A DNA stretch of 64,000 bases from Paraglaciecola algarum (GTDB lineage Bacteria; Pseudomonadota; Gammaproteobacteria; Enterobacterales; Alteromonadaceae), in assembly GCF_021532655.1 (NCBI RefSeq), contig NZ_JAKGAS010000004.1:1-64000 (forward strand). Reading direction: 5' to 3'. Positions 1 to 8,309 of this stretch are shown piece after piece. Position 1 is the first letter of the stretch. Every line of letters begins with the position of its first letter. Below the pieces are notes generated by a model that saw only the letters and a list, made by a program, of their open reading frames with translations, searched no databases and had not been told where the DNA came from. The translations under genes and the position numbers were made by a program.

Positions 1-12
1 TTTCTTACTCAT
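1..12 (-). CDS. First codons of the gene downstream of flrA, probably flrB
   Basis: An ATG on the minus strand at 12-10, preceded by a GAGG ribosome binding site at 18-21, opens a reading frame (Met-Ser-Lys-Lys) that leaves the window. In related bacteria the gene after flrA is the sensor kinase flrB; only this synteny supports the name. The frame is the same as that of flrA, separated by its TAA stop and about 60 bases. Confidence 0.3.
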
Positions 13-72
13 TATTACCTCGTTGGTTTTGGTTATGATACCTCCAACAATGTGTTTTGAATAATTAGACCA

Positions 73-1302
73 TTACACCTCTTCACTACTATCCGCATTA
101 TCGCCAAATAGAGCGTTAATAGCCTCACGCTCTAACAACTCTTCAGGATAATCGGGCTCGTATGTTTCAGCGTCGATATGCTTGTATTTTTTAGGTAAGT
201 CAGCCAAATCAATTAAACGATCGGGATATAAGATCATTAATCGCTCAACCAAATTAGACAACTCTCTGACATTCCCCGCCCAATTATGCTCCATAAGTGA
301 AGTTAAGGCATTTTCGGTAAAGCGTATTTGAGAGTTTTCAGTTTCAAGTCGAGAGACTAATTCTTGCAGTAATAAGGGTATGTCTTCTTTTCGTTCACGT
401 AATGCCGGGCTTTCAATAGGAAACACATTAAGTCGATAATACAAATCTTCTCTGAACAGACCTTGTTCAATCATGTCTTCTAAATTTCTATGGGTAGCAG
501 CAATGACTCGCACATTACATTTAATAGGTTTAGTACCACCTACCCTTTCATAAGTACGTTCTTGTAACACACGCAGCAACTTTACTTGCATTTGCAGTGG
601 CATATCGCCAATTTCATCTAAAAATAAGGTACCGCCCTCTGCTAATTCGAAACGACCTTTTCTGGCTCCAACAGCTCCAGTAAATGCGCCTTTTTCGTGA
701 CCAAACAATTCACTTTCTAACAATTCACCAGGAATAGCACCACAGTTCACAGGGATAAAAATACTGTCTGTGCGGTTAGACAAAAAATGAACGTTTCTAG
801 CAATCACCTCTTTACCTGTGCCTGACTCGCCAAGCACCAAAACATTGGCCTCAGTAGGAGCAACTTGTTCTATTAAATGCCTAACACTTTGAATTTGATT
901 GCTTTTACCCACTAAACTTCGGAATAATCGGGTTTTATTTTGTACACTGGTTTTAGCACTAGGTTGATGACGAATATATTCTTGGCAACGATGTAACATT
1001 TGAGTCAAAATCGGATAAGTGACAGGCTCATCCACCACACCCACTATATTACCTTTAGGTTCAAAACCATCTAAATTACCAACAAATACAAAAGGCTGTT
1101 GTGGAAATTTTTCGCTAATATCTGAAGCTAAATCCAGATTACTAGCATCAATTAATACTGCTTGGATATCTTGTCTTTCTTGAAGGGTGGAGATCGCTGA
1201 TGAAAATGGCACGTTAATACAAACATCACCTAAGAAGGCCAGAATAGTACTTAGATTATTGGCCCGTACTTCGTCAGAACTAATAATCAAAACATTGCTC
1301 AT
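73..1302 (-). CDS. flrA: FlrA/FleQ-type sigma-54 flagellar activator lacking the C-terminal HTH
   Basis: FlrA/FleQ is the master AAA+ activator of sigma-54-dependent flagellar operons. The 409-residue product has the receiver-like N-terminal domain (about 1-125) and an AAA+ domain with Walker A GESGTGKE (158-165), the sigma-54-contacting GAFTGA loop (205-210) and Walker B TLFLDE (225-230). Family members are about 480-490 residues and end in a Fis-type helix-turn-helix. Here the frame stops at a glutamate-rich linker (SSEEV), and the next gene's RBS and ATG follow within about 60 bases, so no HTH is coded in the window. The start ATG has a GGAG RBS nearby. Sigma-54 sites seen before flgB and flgF are its expected targets. 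Whether it is truncated by mutation, or the HTH lies in the next frame outside the window, cannot be decided here. Confidence 0.9.
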   Translation of the reverse strand: MSNVLIISSDEVRANNLSTILAFLGDVCINVPFSSAISTLQERQDIQAVLIDASNLDLASDISEKFPQQPFVFVGNLDGFEPKGNIVGVVDEPVTYPILTQMLHRCQEYIRHQPSAKTSVQNKTRLFRSLVGKSNQIQSVRHLIEQVAPTEANVLVLGESGTGKEVIARNVHFLSNRTDSIFIPVNCGAIPGELLESELFGHEKGAFTGAVGARKGRFELAEGGTLFLDEIGDMPLQMQVKLLRVLQERTYERVGGTKPIKCNVRVIAATHRNLEDMIEQGLFREDLYYRLNVFPIESPALRERKEDIPLLLQELVSRLETENSQIRFTENALTSLMEHNWAGNVRELSNLVERLMILYPDRLIDLADLPKKYKHIDAETYEPDYPEELLEREAINALFGDNADSSEEV

Positions 1303-1430
1303 CCCATCTCCAGTATTTCGATGTTGTTATAATTAACTGTAATGTATACGATTTTAACCATTAAAGAGTGGATAGCAATAAAATAATTTAAAGGGATTTT
1401 AGTAAAAGAATATAATCGTATTTTATTTAA

Positions 1431-1459
1431 GCAAAAAAAAGAGCAGCCAAGCCACTCTT
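1431..1459 (-). terminator. Intrinsic terminator of the orphan flagellin gene
   Basis: On the minus strand a 9-bp stem (two G-U pairs, three-base loop, arms at 1439-1447 and 1451-1459) is followed at once by eight T residues. It lies about 35 bases past the stop codon of the flagellin-like gene and separates it from flrA. Confidence 0.8.
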
Positions 1460-1494
1460 AATTCTTTGTATTAAAACAAACTGTCATTTACAAA

Positions 1495-2298
1495 CTATCC
1501 ATTCAATAATGAAAGTACTTGCCCTGCTTGTTGATTAGAAATATTTTGTACTGCAATACTGGTATCACTCAAAATACCCGCAGCAGCATTTTCAGATGTA
1601 GCCTGGGCATAATCGGTATCTTGAATTCGACTTCTGGCAGCAGCAATATTTACATCAGCTTGCTGCAAATTACGGGCGGCACTTTCAAATTGATTTTGTG
1701 TGGCACCTAGATCAGCGCGTGCGCTGCCAACAAATTCAACCGCACTATCTGCAGCGACTAATGCATCTTCAGCGCCTTGAGCGGTACTTAGGTCAACATT
1801 TAAAATGTCACTTAAACCAGCCGCTACGTCTTGAGTTTGCACGCCAATCTTTTGTCCTGCATTAGCACCGACTTGAAAATCGATATTTCCATCAGAGCCT
1901 AACAATGACTTACCACCAAACTCGGTTTGTTCGATAGTTTGAGAAATATTTTCTTGTAACTGGCTGACTTCTGCTTGAATGGCACTTCTATCAGAATCAC
2001 TTAAAATACCATTACCAGCCTGAACCGATAATTCACGAATACGATTCACATCTTCGCCAATTCCAGACAATCCACCTTCAGCCACTTGGGCTAAAGACAC
2101 GCCATCGTAGGCATTTGAAACAGCTTGACGTGTGCCTTCTACTTGCGAAGTTAAGCGGTCAATAATTTGTTGAGCTGCAGCACCATCAGCCGCACTATTA
2201 ATACGTTTGCCTGAAGATAGCTTTTCCAAAATAGACTCTTGTTTATTCTGGATCTGCTGTAACAAAGACGTATTTGAACCATTATCAATTTTAATCAT
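1495..2298 (-). CDS. Divergent flagellin-like protein outside the main flagellin array
   Basis: The 267-residue product has flagellin D0/D1 coiled-coil ends: an N-terminal segment with LSSGKRINSAADGAAAQQI, a second with RELSVQAGNG, and a C-terminal domain with ADLGATQNQFESAARNLQQ, ARSRIQDTDYA and QVLSLLNG. It lacks the N-terminal NTNVSSLNA and C-terminal QANQRPQ signatures shared by the four tandem flagellins at 42848-48313, so it is a separate lineage, perhaps a minor or specialised filament subunit. A GGAGG RBS sits before the ATG. It is isolated between flrA and the divergent decoration operon. I saw no convincing sigma-28 or sigma-54 site upstream. No variable D2/D3 domain is present. Confidence 0.85.
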   Translation of the reverse strand: MIKIDNGSNTSLLQQIQNKQESILEKLSSGKRINSAADGAAAQQIIDRLTSQVEGTRQAVSNAYDGVSLAQVAEGGLSGIGEDVNRIRELSVQAGNGILSDSDRSAIQAEVSQLQENISQTIEQTEFGGKSLLGSDGNIDFQVGANAGQKIGVQTQDVAAGLSDILNVDLSTAQGAEDALVAADSAVEFVGSARADLGATQNQFESAARNLQQADVNIAAARSRIQDTDYAQATSENAAAGILSDTSIAVQNISNQQAGQVLSLLNG

Positions 2299-2475
2299 AG
2301 GAATACCCTCCTCTACCTTTGCTTAGAATAGCAGACAAGCGGTCATTTTTTAAACACCATTTTCTTTTCATTAATTATTTATATCAATAACTATGTATAT
2401 AAAGCTAAATATACGATCTGAAATTATTGGAACATGACCATTTATTTAGTCCGGAGTTAATATTATAAAAATCAT

Positions 2476-2502
2476 TAAACATTCATTTATTAAAACCGAT
2501 AT
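2476..2502 (+). promoter_or_regulatory. Candidate sigma-28 (FliA) promoter for the plus-strand decoration operon
   Basis: TAAACATT, 11 bases, ACCGATAT matches the sigma-28 pattern TAAAGTTT-N11-GCCGATAA at 6 of 8 positions in each box with exact spacing. It lies 36 bases before the start codon of the first gene of the operon. The match is weaker than those before flgM and flagellin A. Confidence 0.45.
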
Positions 2503-2538
2503 AGTACTTATACGCTCCATTTTTTATTTGGAATTACT

Positions 2539-3606
2539 TTGAAAAACAATATATTGGAGGTTGTGGGACTCATTACTCCAGGTCGATACCAGAAAATCCA
2601 ATGTAGGGATTACCCACCAAATAAACACTATAGATTAAAACCACCTGCTGATAAGGTTGCAGATTCTAATGGTCATCTAGATGACACTTTTTTTACAATG
2701 CAAACTGACGAAAATGGATTTATTGGTTTAAATAAAGAGTCTAAAAAAACTACGGCGAAAGTGTATTTTTTAGGAGGTAGTACAACGGAATGTATTTGGA
2801 ATAATGCTGATGTTAGGTGGCCCACACGAGTAGCGACTGACTTTAATAAACGATGCAATAGTGGAATCAAAATCAATTGTTTCAATTCCGGTGTATGGGG
2901 AAATACGACAGCTCAAAGTGTCAACCTTTTAATTAATAAAATTTTGCCCCTAAAGCCCAATTGTGTGGTTATGATGCACAATATTAATGACTTAGTGTTA
3001 ATGATCCATGAATCTGATTATTGGAAAGCGCATACCCCTTCTCGTAAAATTTTAGCTCGCAGTGCATGGGATGCCATGCCAAGTAGCATGATGCGGAAAG
3101 TTTACTTAAATAAAAAAATAAATAAGCTCAAGCGTATAGTAGGCGATTTATTAGGTTTGACTGAAAATAAAAATGATGAGTTTGCAAAGGTAAGAAACCT
3201 ACCATCAAAATTAGATGAAAAAACTTACCTCAAGCAATTTACTGACAATTTGCATCTCTTTATATTTACCTGCCGTCTAAAGCATGTTCACCCTATATTA
3301 ATGACCCAAGCGAGTCGTTTGAAAGATAACCCTGACAATATTATTCGAGAACATGTAGAAACCATGATGAAAGAAAAAGGATTATCTTATGAAAAAGTCT
3401 CTGGATATTTTAATTCATTAAATAATTGTATTAGACAAGTTGCTGCTGAGCTAAACGTCACCTTAATCGACTTAGAAAGTGCAATCCCAAAAACTGAAGA
3501 CATGATGTTTGATTCAGTTCATTTTACTGATAAAGGCTGCATAACAGTTGCTAGCCATATTGCTGATGAATTGTTCAAGCTACAAATTTTCGATTCTAAA
3601 AGTTAA
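2539..3606 (+). CDS. SGNH/GDSL-family hydrolase-like protein
   Basis: The 355-residue protein shows the SGNH blocks in order: GGSTTE with the putative nucleophile Ser81, the GVWGNTT glycine region, an IND block in MHNINDL, and a C-terminal DSVHFTDKG with the Asp and His of a catalytic pair. Such enzymes add or remove acyl groups on glycans; the substrate is unknown. There is no clear signal peptide, so it is probably cytoplasmic. The start is TTG, with a weak GGA upstream; no ATG exists near the start. It is the first gene of the plus-strand decoration operon and its 3' end lies 10 bases before the carbamoyltransferase start. SGNH proteins commonly accompany NodU-type carbamoyltransferases in polysaccharide loci. 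Confidence 0.75.
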   Translation: MKNNILEVVGLITPGRYQKIQCRDYPPNKHYRLKPPADKVADSNGHLDDTFFTMQTDENGFIGLNKESKKTTAKVYFLGGSTTECIWNNADVRWPTRVATDFNKRCNSGIKINCFNSGVWGNTTAQSVNLLINKILPLKPNCVVMMHNINDLVLMIHESDYWKAHTPSRKILARSAWDAMPSSMMRKVYLNKKINKLKRIVGDLLGLTENKNDEFAKVRNLPSKLDEKTYLKQFTDNLHLFIFTCRLKHVHPILMTQASRLKDNPDNIIREHVETMMKEKGLSYEKVSGYFNSLNNCIRQVAAELNVTLIDLESAIPKTEDMMFDSVHFTDKGCITVASHIADELFKLQIFDSKS

Positions 3607-3616
3607 GGAACGGCTT

Positions 3617-5431
3617 ATGTATACTCTTGGCATTTCAGCTTATTATCATGACTCAGCGGCAGCTCTGCTTAAAGACGATAAAATAATTGCAGCAGCTCAG
3701 GAAGAAAGGTTTACGCGTATAAAACATGACGCAGCATTCCCAATTAAGGCTGTAAATTATTGTCTGGAGGAAGCTGAAATTTCACTATCACAAATTGATA
3801 GCATCGTGTACTACGAAAACCCAACCTTAAAGCTCAGTCGCATCATTTCTAACCACATCAAAAACGTATTCAAAGGCTTTTTTTTGTATATGGATACTTT
3901 TCCTCAATATTTATTACAAAAACACTTCATTAAACGAAACGTAACAAAAATATTAGGCAAAGAAGCTGCCGCTAAGTTAACTTTTTTACATCATCATACT
4001 TCACACTTAGCCAGTGCTTTCTACCCTTCTCCATTTGAAGATGCAGCCATTATCACGATGGATGGAGTGGGTGAAATCGAAACCACCACTATTGCTCATG
4101 GTGAAGGTTCAAATATTCAAATTAAGAAAACCTTAGAATTTCCAGATTCAGTAGGCTTACTATATTCCGTATTTACAGTATTTTGTGGATTTAAGGTAAA
4201 TTCTGGCGAATACAAATTAATGGGGTTAGCTCCCTATGGCCAACCTAAATATAAAGATTTAATCCAAGATAAATTAGTAAAAATATTTGCTGACGGATCT
4301 ATAAAGTTGAATATGGAGTATTTCAATTTCTGCCATGAACCGAGAATGTTTGGTGAAAAGCTCGAAAAATTAATAGGTATACCAGCTAGAACGTCCGAGT
4401 CTCCACTTACCCAGGAATATGCAGATATAGCCTCTTCTATTCAGGATGTAACAGAAATAATAGTTTTGAAAATTGCTCAATATGCCAAAACTATGACTAA
4501 TAGCAAAAATCTATGTTTGGCTGGAGGAGTGGCACTTAACTGCGTTGCCAATGGTCGTTTACTTAAAGAAAGCGGCTTTGATAAGATATGGATACAACCA
4601 GCATCGGGTGATGCCGGAACTGCGCTAGGCGCGGCATTACATCATGTATATTCCTGCAAACCTCGAACTGTTGAGCGCGAGAACACTGATTCCATGCAAG
4701 GCAGTTATTTAGGTCCTCAATTCTCTGACGAAAATATTGAAAAAGCTCTGATCAAATTAGACTTATCATTCACAAAATTAAAGCCAGATACGTTAATTGA
4801 ACAAACTGCCTCCTTATTAAAAAACGATAAAGTAATAGGATGGTTTCAAGGAAGAATGGAGTTTGGGCCAAGAGCCTTAGGAAATAGGAGTATAATTGGC
4901 AACGCGCAAAGTCCAAATCTACAAAAACAAATGAATCTTAAAATTAAATTTAGAGAGTCATTTAGGCCATTTGCCCCTAGTGTTTTAGAAGAAGATGTAG
5001 AACATTATTTTCAACTACAATGCCCCTCACCTTATATGTTGCTTGTTGCGACAGTTAACCAAGATAGGTGTTTAAACGATGGAATTTCCCCTAACATAGA
5101 ATCTGATATTCATCAGGTACGCTCGGACATTCCTGCCGTAACTCACGTTGATTACACGGCTAGAGTACAAAGCGTTTCTAAAAAGACCAACCCCAAGTAC
5201 CACGCTTTGATTTCTAAATTTAAGTCCATAACCGATTCAGCAGTAATCATTAATACATCATTTAATATAAGAGGGGAGCCAATCGTTTGCACACCAGAAG
5301 ATGCTATAAAGTGTTTCAAATTAACACATATGGATGCCTTAGCGATTGGTAACTATTTAGTATTAAAAGAACAAAACCCTTCGAATAAGGAAGAAATAGA
5401 TGAATACATCAACTCTTTTGAAAAAGATTAA
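3617..5431 (+). CDS. NodU/CmcH-family O-carbamoyltransferase
   Basis: These enzymes transfer a carbamoyl group from carbamoyl phosphate via carbamoyl-AMP to a hydroxyl of a sugar or natural product. The 604-residue protein begins with MYTLGISAYYHDSAAALL, has the metal-binding HHHTSHLASAF segment, the nucleotide-binding LAGGVALNCVANG motif, and the C-terminal domain with EFGPRALGNRSI and FRPFAP. The ATG at 3617 has an AAGGAA RBS and matches the usual family start, so I prefer it to an in-frame start 23 codons earlier inside the upstream gene. Its end overlaps a small membrane-protein gene. It most likely carbamoylates the flagellar or surface glycan made by this island; the acceptor is inferred. 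Confidence 0.92.
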   Translation: MYTLGISAYYHDSAAALLKDDKIIAAAQEERFTRIKHDAAFPIKAVNYCLEEAEISLSQIDSIVYYENPTLKLSRIISNHIKNVFKGFFLYMDTFPQYLLQKHFIKRNVTKILGKEAAAKLTFLHHHTSHLASAFYPSPFEDAAIITMDGVGEIETTTIAHGEGSNIQIKKTLEFPDSVGLLYSVFTVFCGFKVNSGEYKLMGLAPYGQPKYKDLIQDKLVKIFADGSIKLNMEYFNFCHEPRMFGEKLEKLIGIPARTSESPLTQEYADIASSIQDVTEIIVLKIAQYAKTMTNSKNLCLAGGVALNCVANGRLLKESGFDKIWIQPASGDAGTALGAALHHVYSCKPRTVERENTDSMQGSYLGPQFSDENIEKALIKLDLSFTKLKPDTLIEQTASLLKNDKVIGWFQGRMEFGPRALGNRSIIGNAQSPNLQKQMNLKIKFRESFRPFAPSVLEEDVEHYFQLQCPSPYMLLVATVNQDRCLNDGISPNIESDIHQVRSDIPAVTHVDYTARVQSVSKKTNPKYHALISKFKSITDSAVIINTSFNIRGEPIVCTPEDAIKCFKLTHMDALAIGNYLVLKEQNPSNKEEIDEYINSFEKD

Positions 5432-5546
5432 GTACGTGCTTTTGTATATTTTTAGTCTAATTATCTATTTATTTTACATCGTTCCAGTAGGTATTATTGC
5501 GCGTTTATATAAAAAGCCGCTTAAACAAGATAGTAATTGGAGTTAA
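5400..5546 (+). CDS. 48-residue SxtJ-like membrane microprotein
   Basis: This small gene starts at ATG 5400 inside the last codons of the carbamoyltransferase gene in another frame and ends at TAA 5546. The product has a basic N-terminus, one strongly hydrophobic segment (about residues 12-33, YVLLYIFSLIIYLFYIVPVG) and a short tail with RLYKKPLKQD and a terminal NWS. The pattern hydrophobic helix, Pro-Val-Gly, Arg-Leu, Lys-Pro-Leu and a closing Ser/Trp resembles, from memory, the C-terminus of SxtJ, the small membrane protein that accompanies carbamoyltransferases such as SxtI. The overlap implies translational coupling. It may anchor or regulate the carbamoyltransferase; that is inference. 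Confidence 0.65.
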   Translation: MNTSTLLKKIKYVLLYIFSLIIYLFYIVPVGIIARLYKKPLKQDSNWS

Positions 5547-5548
5547 TT

Positions 5549-5650
5549 ATGGTTTACCTAGGTATTGGTGTTATTTTGATTATATGTGCGGCACTTTGGT
5601 TTAAAAAACGTAAAAAAGTAAAAAAGGGAGATACATACACTCTTTGGTAG
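5549..5650 (+). CDS. 33-residue single-pass membrane microprotein
   Basis: ATG 5549 follows the preceding stop by two bases and has a GGAG RBS at 5538-5541. The 33-residue product is one hydrophobic helix (about residues 3-18) followed by a strongly basic stretch KKRKKVKK and a GDTYTLW tail. This fits an N-out, C-in membrane microprotein. I do not recognise a family. Its tight packing after the SxtJ-like gene and the carbamoyltransferase suggests it belongs to the same functional unit, as small SxtJ/SxtK-type proteins do in other carbamoyltransferase loci. Confidence 0.5.
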   Translation: MVYLGIGVILIICAALWFKKRKKVKKGDTYTLW

Positions 5651-5691
5651 AGGCAAACACAAGTGTATTTCTACAAAAAATATATACCAAT

Positions 5692-5718
5692 TAATACTTT
5701 TCATTAAGTGGTCGATAG
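5692..5718 (+). promoter_or_regulatory. Possible internal sigma-28 promoter
   Basis: TAATACTT, 11 bases, GTCGATAG has a strong -10 match (7 of 8 to the local form GTCGATAA), correct spacing and a weak -35. It lies 43 bases before the methyltransferase at 5762, in the only sizeable gap (111 bases) of the first part of this operon. Confidence 0.4.
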
Positions 5719-5761
5719 GTAGTTAAGATAGTTTTTTAATTAAACTAGCATAGGATGTTGA

Positions 5762-6436
5762 ATGACCCATAACGTCTCAAAAGATTTTATTTTTACCGAA
5801 GATGAAAGTGGAAAAATGAAATTTGTCGGAAATTTTGATGAATATTATCAATCGGAGAAAGATCCTTGGGATCAATCTGCCCAGGGCGAATCCGCAGAAT
5901 ATTACATCCAGTCTAGAGATCGCGTTGCAGCTTGGCTAAACAAAACCAATGCTAATAATATTCTAGAGATCGGCTGTGGGCTCGGGTATGCAAGCGAGCA
6001 CTTTGCCAATATTCACTCAGCAAAATATGTAGGTTGGGATATTAGTGAATCTGCCATTCTGAAAGCCCAAGAATTATTTCCAAACTTTAATTTTGCAATG
6101 CGCGACATAACCACCCCCAATTTAAAAATCGAAGATAAATATGATGTTGTTATCCTAAATCAACTGTTGTGGTACATATTACCCCAGTTAGATGACGTCT
6201 TAAAAAACTGCCTAAATTTACTAGAAAACAACGGCAAACTCATCATTAGCAACGCTTTTGCTAGAGAGCAACGTTTTGGCAACGAATACATTGATGGCTT
6301 CGCTGGAGCTTATCAATATTTTGGTTCTGTAAGAGGTTATGCAAAATTAACCCACGCAGAATTTAATGATGAAGGATTTAGAAATCAAGATGGACTTTTT
6401 ATCATCGAAAATAATGCATGTTCTGGTACTGATTAA
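5762..6436 (+). CDS. Class I SAM-dependent methyltransferase
   Basis: The 224-residue protein has the Rossmann methyltransferase motif I NILEIGCGLGYASEHF (about residues 62-77), an acidic motif II region (YVGWDIS), and motif IV DVVILNQLLWYI. The fold is typical of small-molecule or sugar O/N-methyltransferases. The substrate cannot be told from sequence. It follows the carbamoyltransferase group after a gap with a candidate promoter and is 11 bases before the radical SAM gene, so it probably acts on the same glycan or precursor. Confidence 0.8.
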   Translation: MTHNVSKDFIFTEDESGKMKFVGNFDEYYQSEKDPWDQSAQGESAEYYIQSRDRVAAWLNKTNANNILEIGCGLGYASEHFANIHSAKYVGWDISESAILKAQELFPNFNFAMRDITTPNLKIEDKYDVVILNQLLWYILPQLDDVLKNCLNLLENNGKLIISNAFAREQRFGNEYIDGFAGAYQYFGSVRGYAKLTHAEFNDEGFRNQDGLFIIENNACSGTD

Positions 6437-6447
6437 GAGAGTTACAG

Positions 6448-7308
6448 ATGTTAAATGAAGCAACAAAATCTAATTTACGCAGAAAATCAGTTTATATCGA
6501 TGATGTTCAAATAATCGACGATACACCTTTGTTTAGCTGGATCGATATTAACCCAACTGAACTTTGTAATAGAAAATGTGTATTTTGCCCTCGGGTGCAT
6601 GAAGAAGAATACCCTAATCAGCAACTACATATGGATCTTGGTTTAGCGCAAAAAATAGCCGACGATTTAATAAAATTAAACTATCAAGGGGTTATTGTTT
6701 TCTCGGGGTTTGGCGAACCCATGATGCACCCACAATTCACCGAATTAGTTTCTATTTTCAAAGATGTATGTCGACTAGAGATTGTCACCAATGGAGACTT
6801 TTTGAAAGAAAAAAAGATCACTGAGTTGCACCAAGCTGGATTAGATTATTTTGTCGTCAGTATGTACGATGGTCCAGAGCAAAGAGCAAAATTCAATGAA
6901 AAATTTTCCAATTGTGGATTAGATGAAAGTCACTATATTTTACGTGATCGGTGGCACAATGAAGAAGATAGTTTTGGTTTAAAATTAACTAATCGTGCAG
7001 GTACCATAAACGTAGGAGATCAAGCCCCCATAGACGTTAAACACCCCTGTTATTATACGGCCTATTCACTCACTCTTGATTGGAATGGTGATGTTTTATT
7101 ATGTATGCAAGATTGGAATCGTAAAGTTAAATTTGGCAACTTACATGCACAAACATTGATGGATGTATGGACATCTCGTTACTACAACCAATTCAGAAAA
7201 AAACTACTAAATGGTTCTAGAGCCTGTGCACCTTGTAGCGGTTGTAATACTGACGGAACGTTACATGGTCACGAACATGCCAAAATTTGGCGCCCAATTA
7301 TTAAGTAG
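6448..7308 (+). CDS. Radical SAM enzyme with SPASM-like C-terminal cysteines
   Basis: The 286-residue protein has the radical SAM CxxxCxxC motif as CNRKCVFC (Cys40, Cys44, Cys47), which binds the 4Fe-4S cluster that cleaves SAM. A GEP-type motif follows (FSGFGEPMMHP). The C-terminal third has further cysteines (LCMQDW, then CAPCSGC) typical of a SPASM/twitch auxiliary cluster. Enzymes of this kind catalyse difficult C-H chemistry such as dehydrogenation, epimerisation or C-methylation on sugars, peptides or alcohols. The neighbours are methyltransferases and a class III aminotransferase, so modification of a glycan precursor is likely. The exact reaction is not predictable here. Confidence 0.85.
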   Translation: MLNEATKSNLRRKSVYIDDVQIIDDTPLFSWIDINPTELCNRKCVFCPRVHEEEYPNQQLHMDLGLAQKIADDLIKLNYQGVIVFSGFGEPMMHPQFTELVSIFKDVCRLEIVTNGDFLKEKKITELHQAGLDYFVVSMYDGPEQRAKFNEKFSNCGLDESHYILRDRWHNEEDSFGLKLTNRAGTINVGDQAPIDVKHPCYYTAYSLTLDWNGDVLLCMQDWNRKVKFGNLHAQTLMDVWTSRYYNQFRKKLLNGSRACAPCSGCNTDGTLHGHEHAKIWRPIIK

Positions 7309-7319
7309 CAGTTAAACAC

Positions 7320-8309
7320 ATGAGTAATATTACTTTTGATGCAATTCATACCCAAACCAAACAAAAAAAACTGACTGAAATGATGCACCAGTCAGCCCGA
7401 GTGTGTCATGAAATGCATAACCCTAATCCGGTGTTAAACCAGTGTTCAATATGTCAATCAAATAATATTAACTTTCACGTTGAAAAGTTTGGTTTTAGAC
7501 TCGACCGTTGTGACGATTGTGAACAAATATTTTGCAATCCCATGCCCAGCCATGAACAACTAGCCAGCTATTACAATGGACCAATGAAAGAGTTTGAAAA
7601 TCAATTTTTTGCTGATTCATTTGAAAACCGTATCCCTATTTTTAGCCACCGGATCAATGTCATCCATAACTATGTAAAACAAGGCCTTCTTCTGGACATA
7701 GGCAGTGCAATAGGCATATTCATCGAAGCACTAAAACGTTCAAATACTGAACTATCAATTCATTGTTGCGAACCAAGTGCCGATGCCTGTACAAGGTTAA
7801 AGCAACGTTTCCCTGAAATTAATTTATATAATAATTGGTTACAAGACCTTCCCTCTGAAGAAAAGTATGACGCGATTACTTTGTGGGACACAATTGAGCA
7901 TATTGAAGATATCGATATATTTACCCAAAAAGTATTTTCTTTGTTAAAACCTGGTGGTTATTGGTTCTTTTCAACACCTAATACCCATAGTTTTGAATGG
8001 CAAATAGCAGGAAAAGATCACGTTCAATTATTACCACCTGGGCATATCAATTTATTTAATCCAAACAGTATCGAAATATTAATGCACCGACATGGATTTA
8101 ACATCAGCGAAATGCAAACTCCAAATGGCACGTTAGACATAAGTTACATTGATAAGCTAACCCAATCTTCAAATCAGTATGACGAGCACTTGGGAAGTTT
8201 CCTAAAAACACACTTACAAGACGAAAACTTCAAGCAACAATTTGCTCAATTACTCTCAACCACAACCACAGCTGGTAATGTATTCGTGATCGCGAGAAAG
8301 CCAGCATAA
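7320..8309 (+). CDS. SAM methyltransferase with N-terminal zinc ribbon
   Basis: The 329-residue product has an N-terminal metal-ribbon with two CxxC pairs (CSICQS and CDDCEQ, residues about 41-65), an FCNPMPS segment typical of this methyltransferase subfamily, then a class I SAM domain with LLDIGSAIGIFIEAL, and DAITLWDTIEHIED as motif IV. Related proteins are C- or O-methyltransferases in sugar and natural-product pathways. The stop overlaps the start of the aminotransferase gene by one base, showing translational coupling and hence likely successive steps. Confidence 0.82.
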   Translation: MSNITFDAIHTQTKQKKLTEMMHQSARVCHEMHNPNPVLNQCSICQSNNINFHVEKFGFRLDRCDDCEQIFCNPMPSHEQLASYYNGPMKEFENQFFADSFENRIPIFSHRINVIHNYVKQGLLLDIGSAIGIFIEALKRSNTELSIHCCEPSADACTRLKQRFPEINLYNNWLQDLPSEEKYDAITLWDTIEHIEDIDIFTQKVFSLLKPGGYWFFSTPNTHSFEWQIAGKDHVQLLPPGHINLFNPNSIEILMHRHGFNISEMQTPNGTLDISYIDKLTQSSNQYDEHLGSFLKTHLQDENFKQQFAQLLSTTTTAGNVFVIARKPA

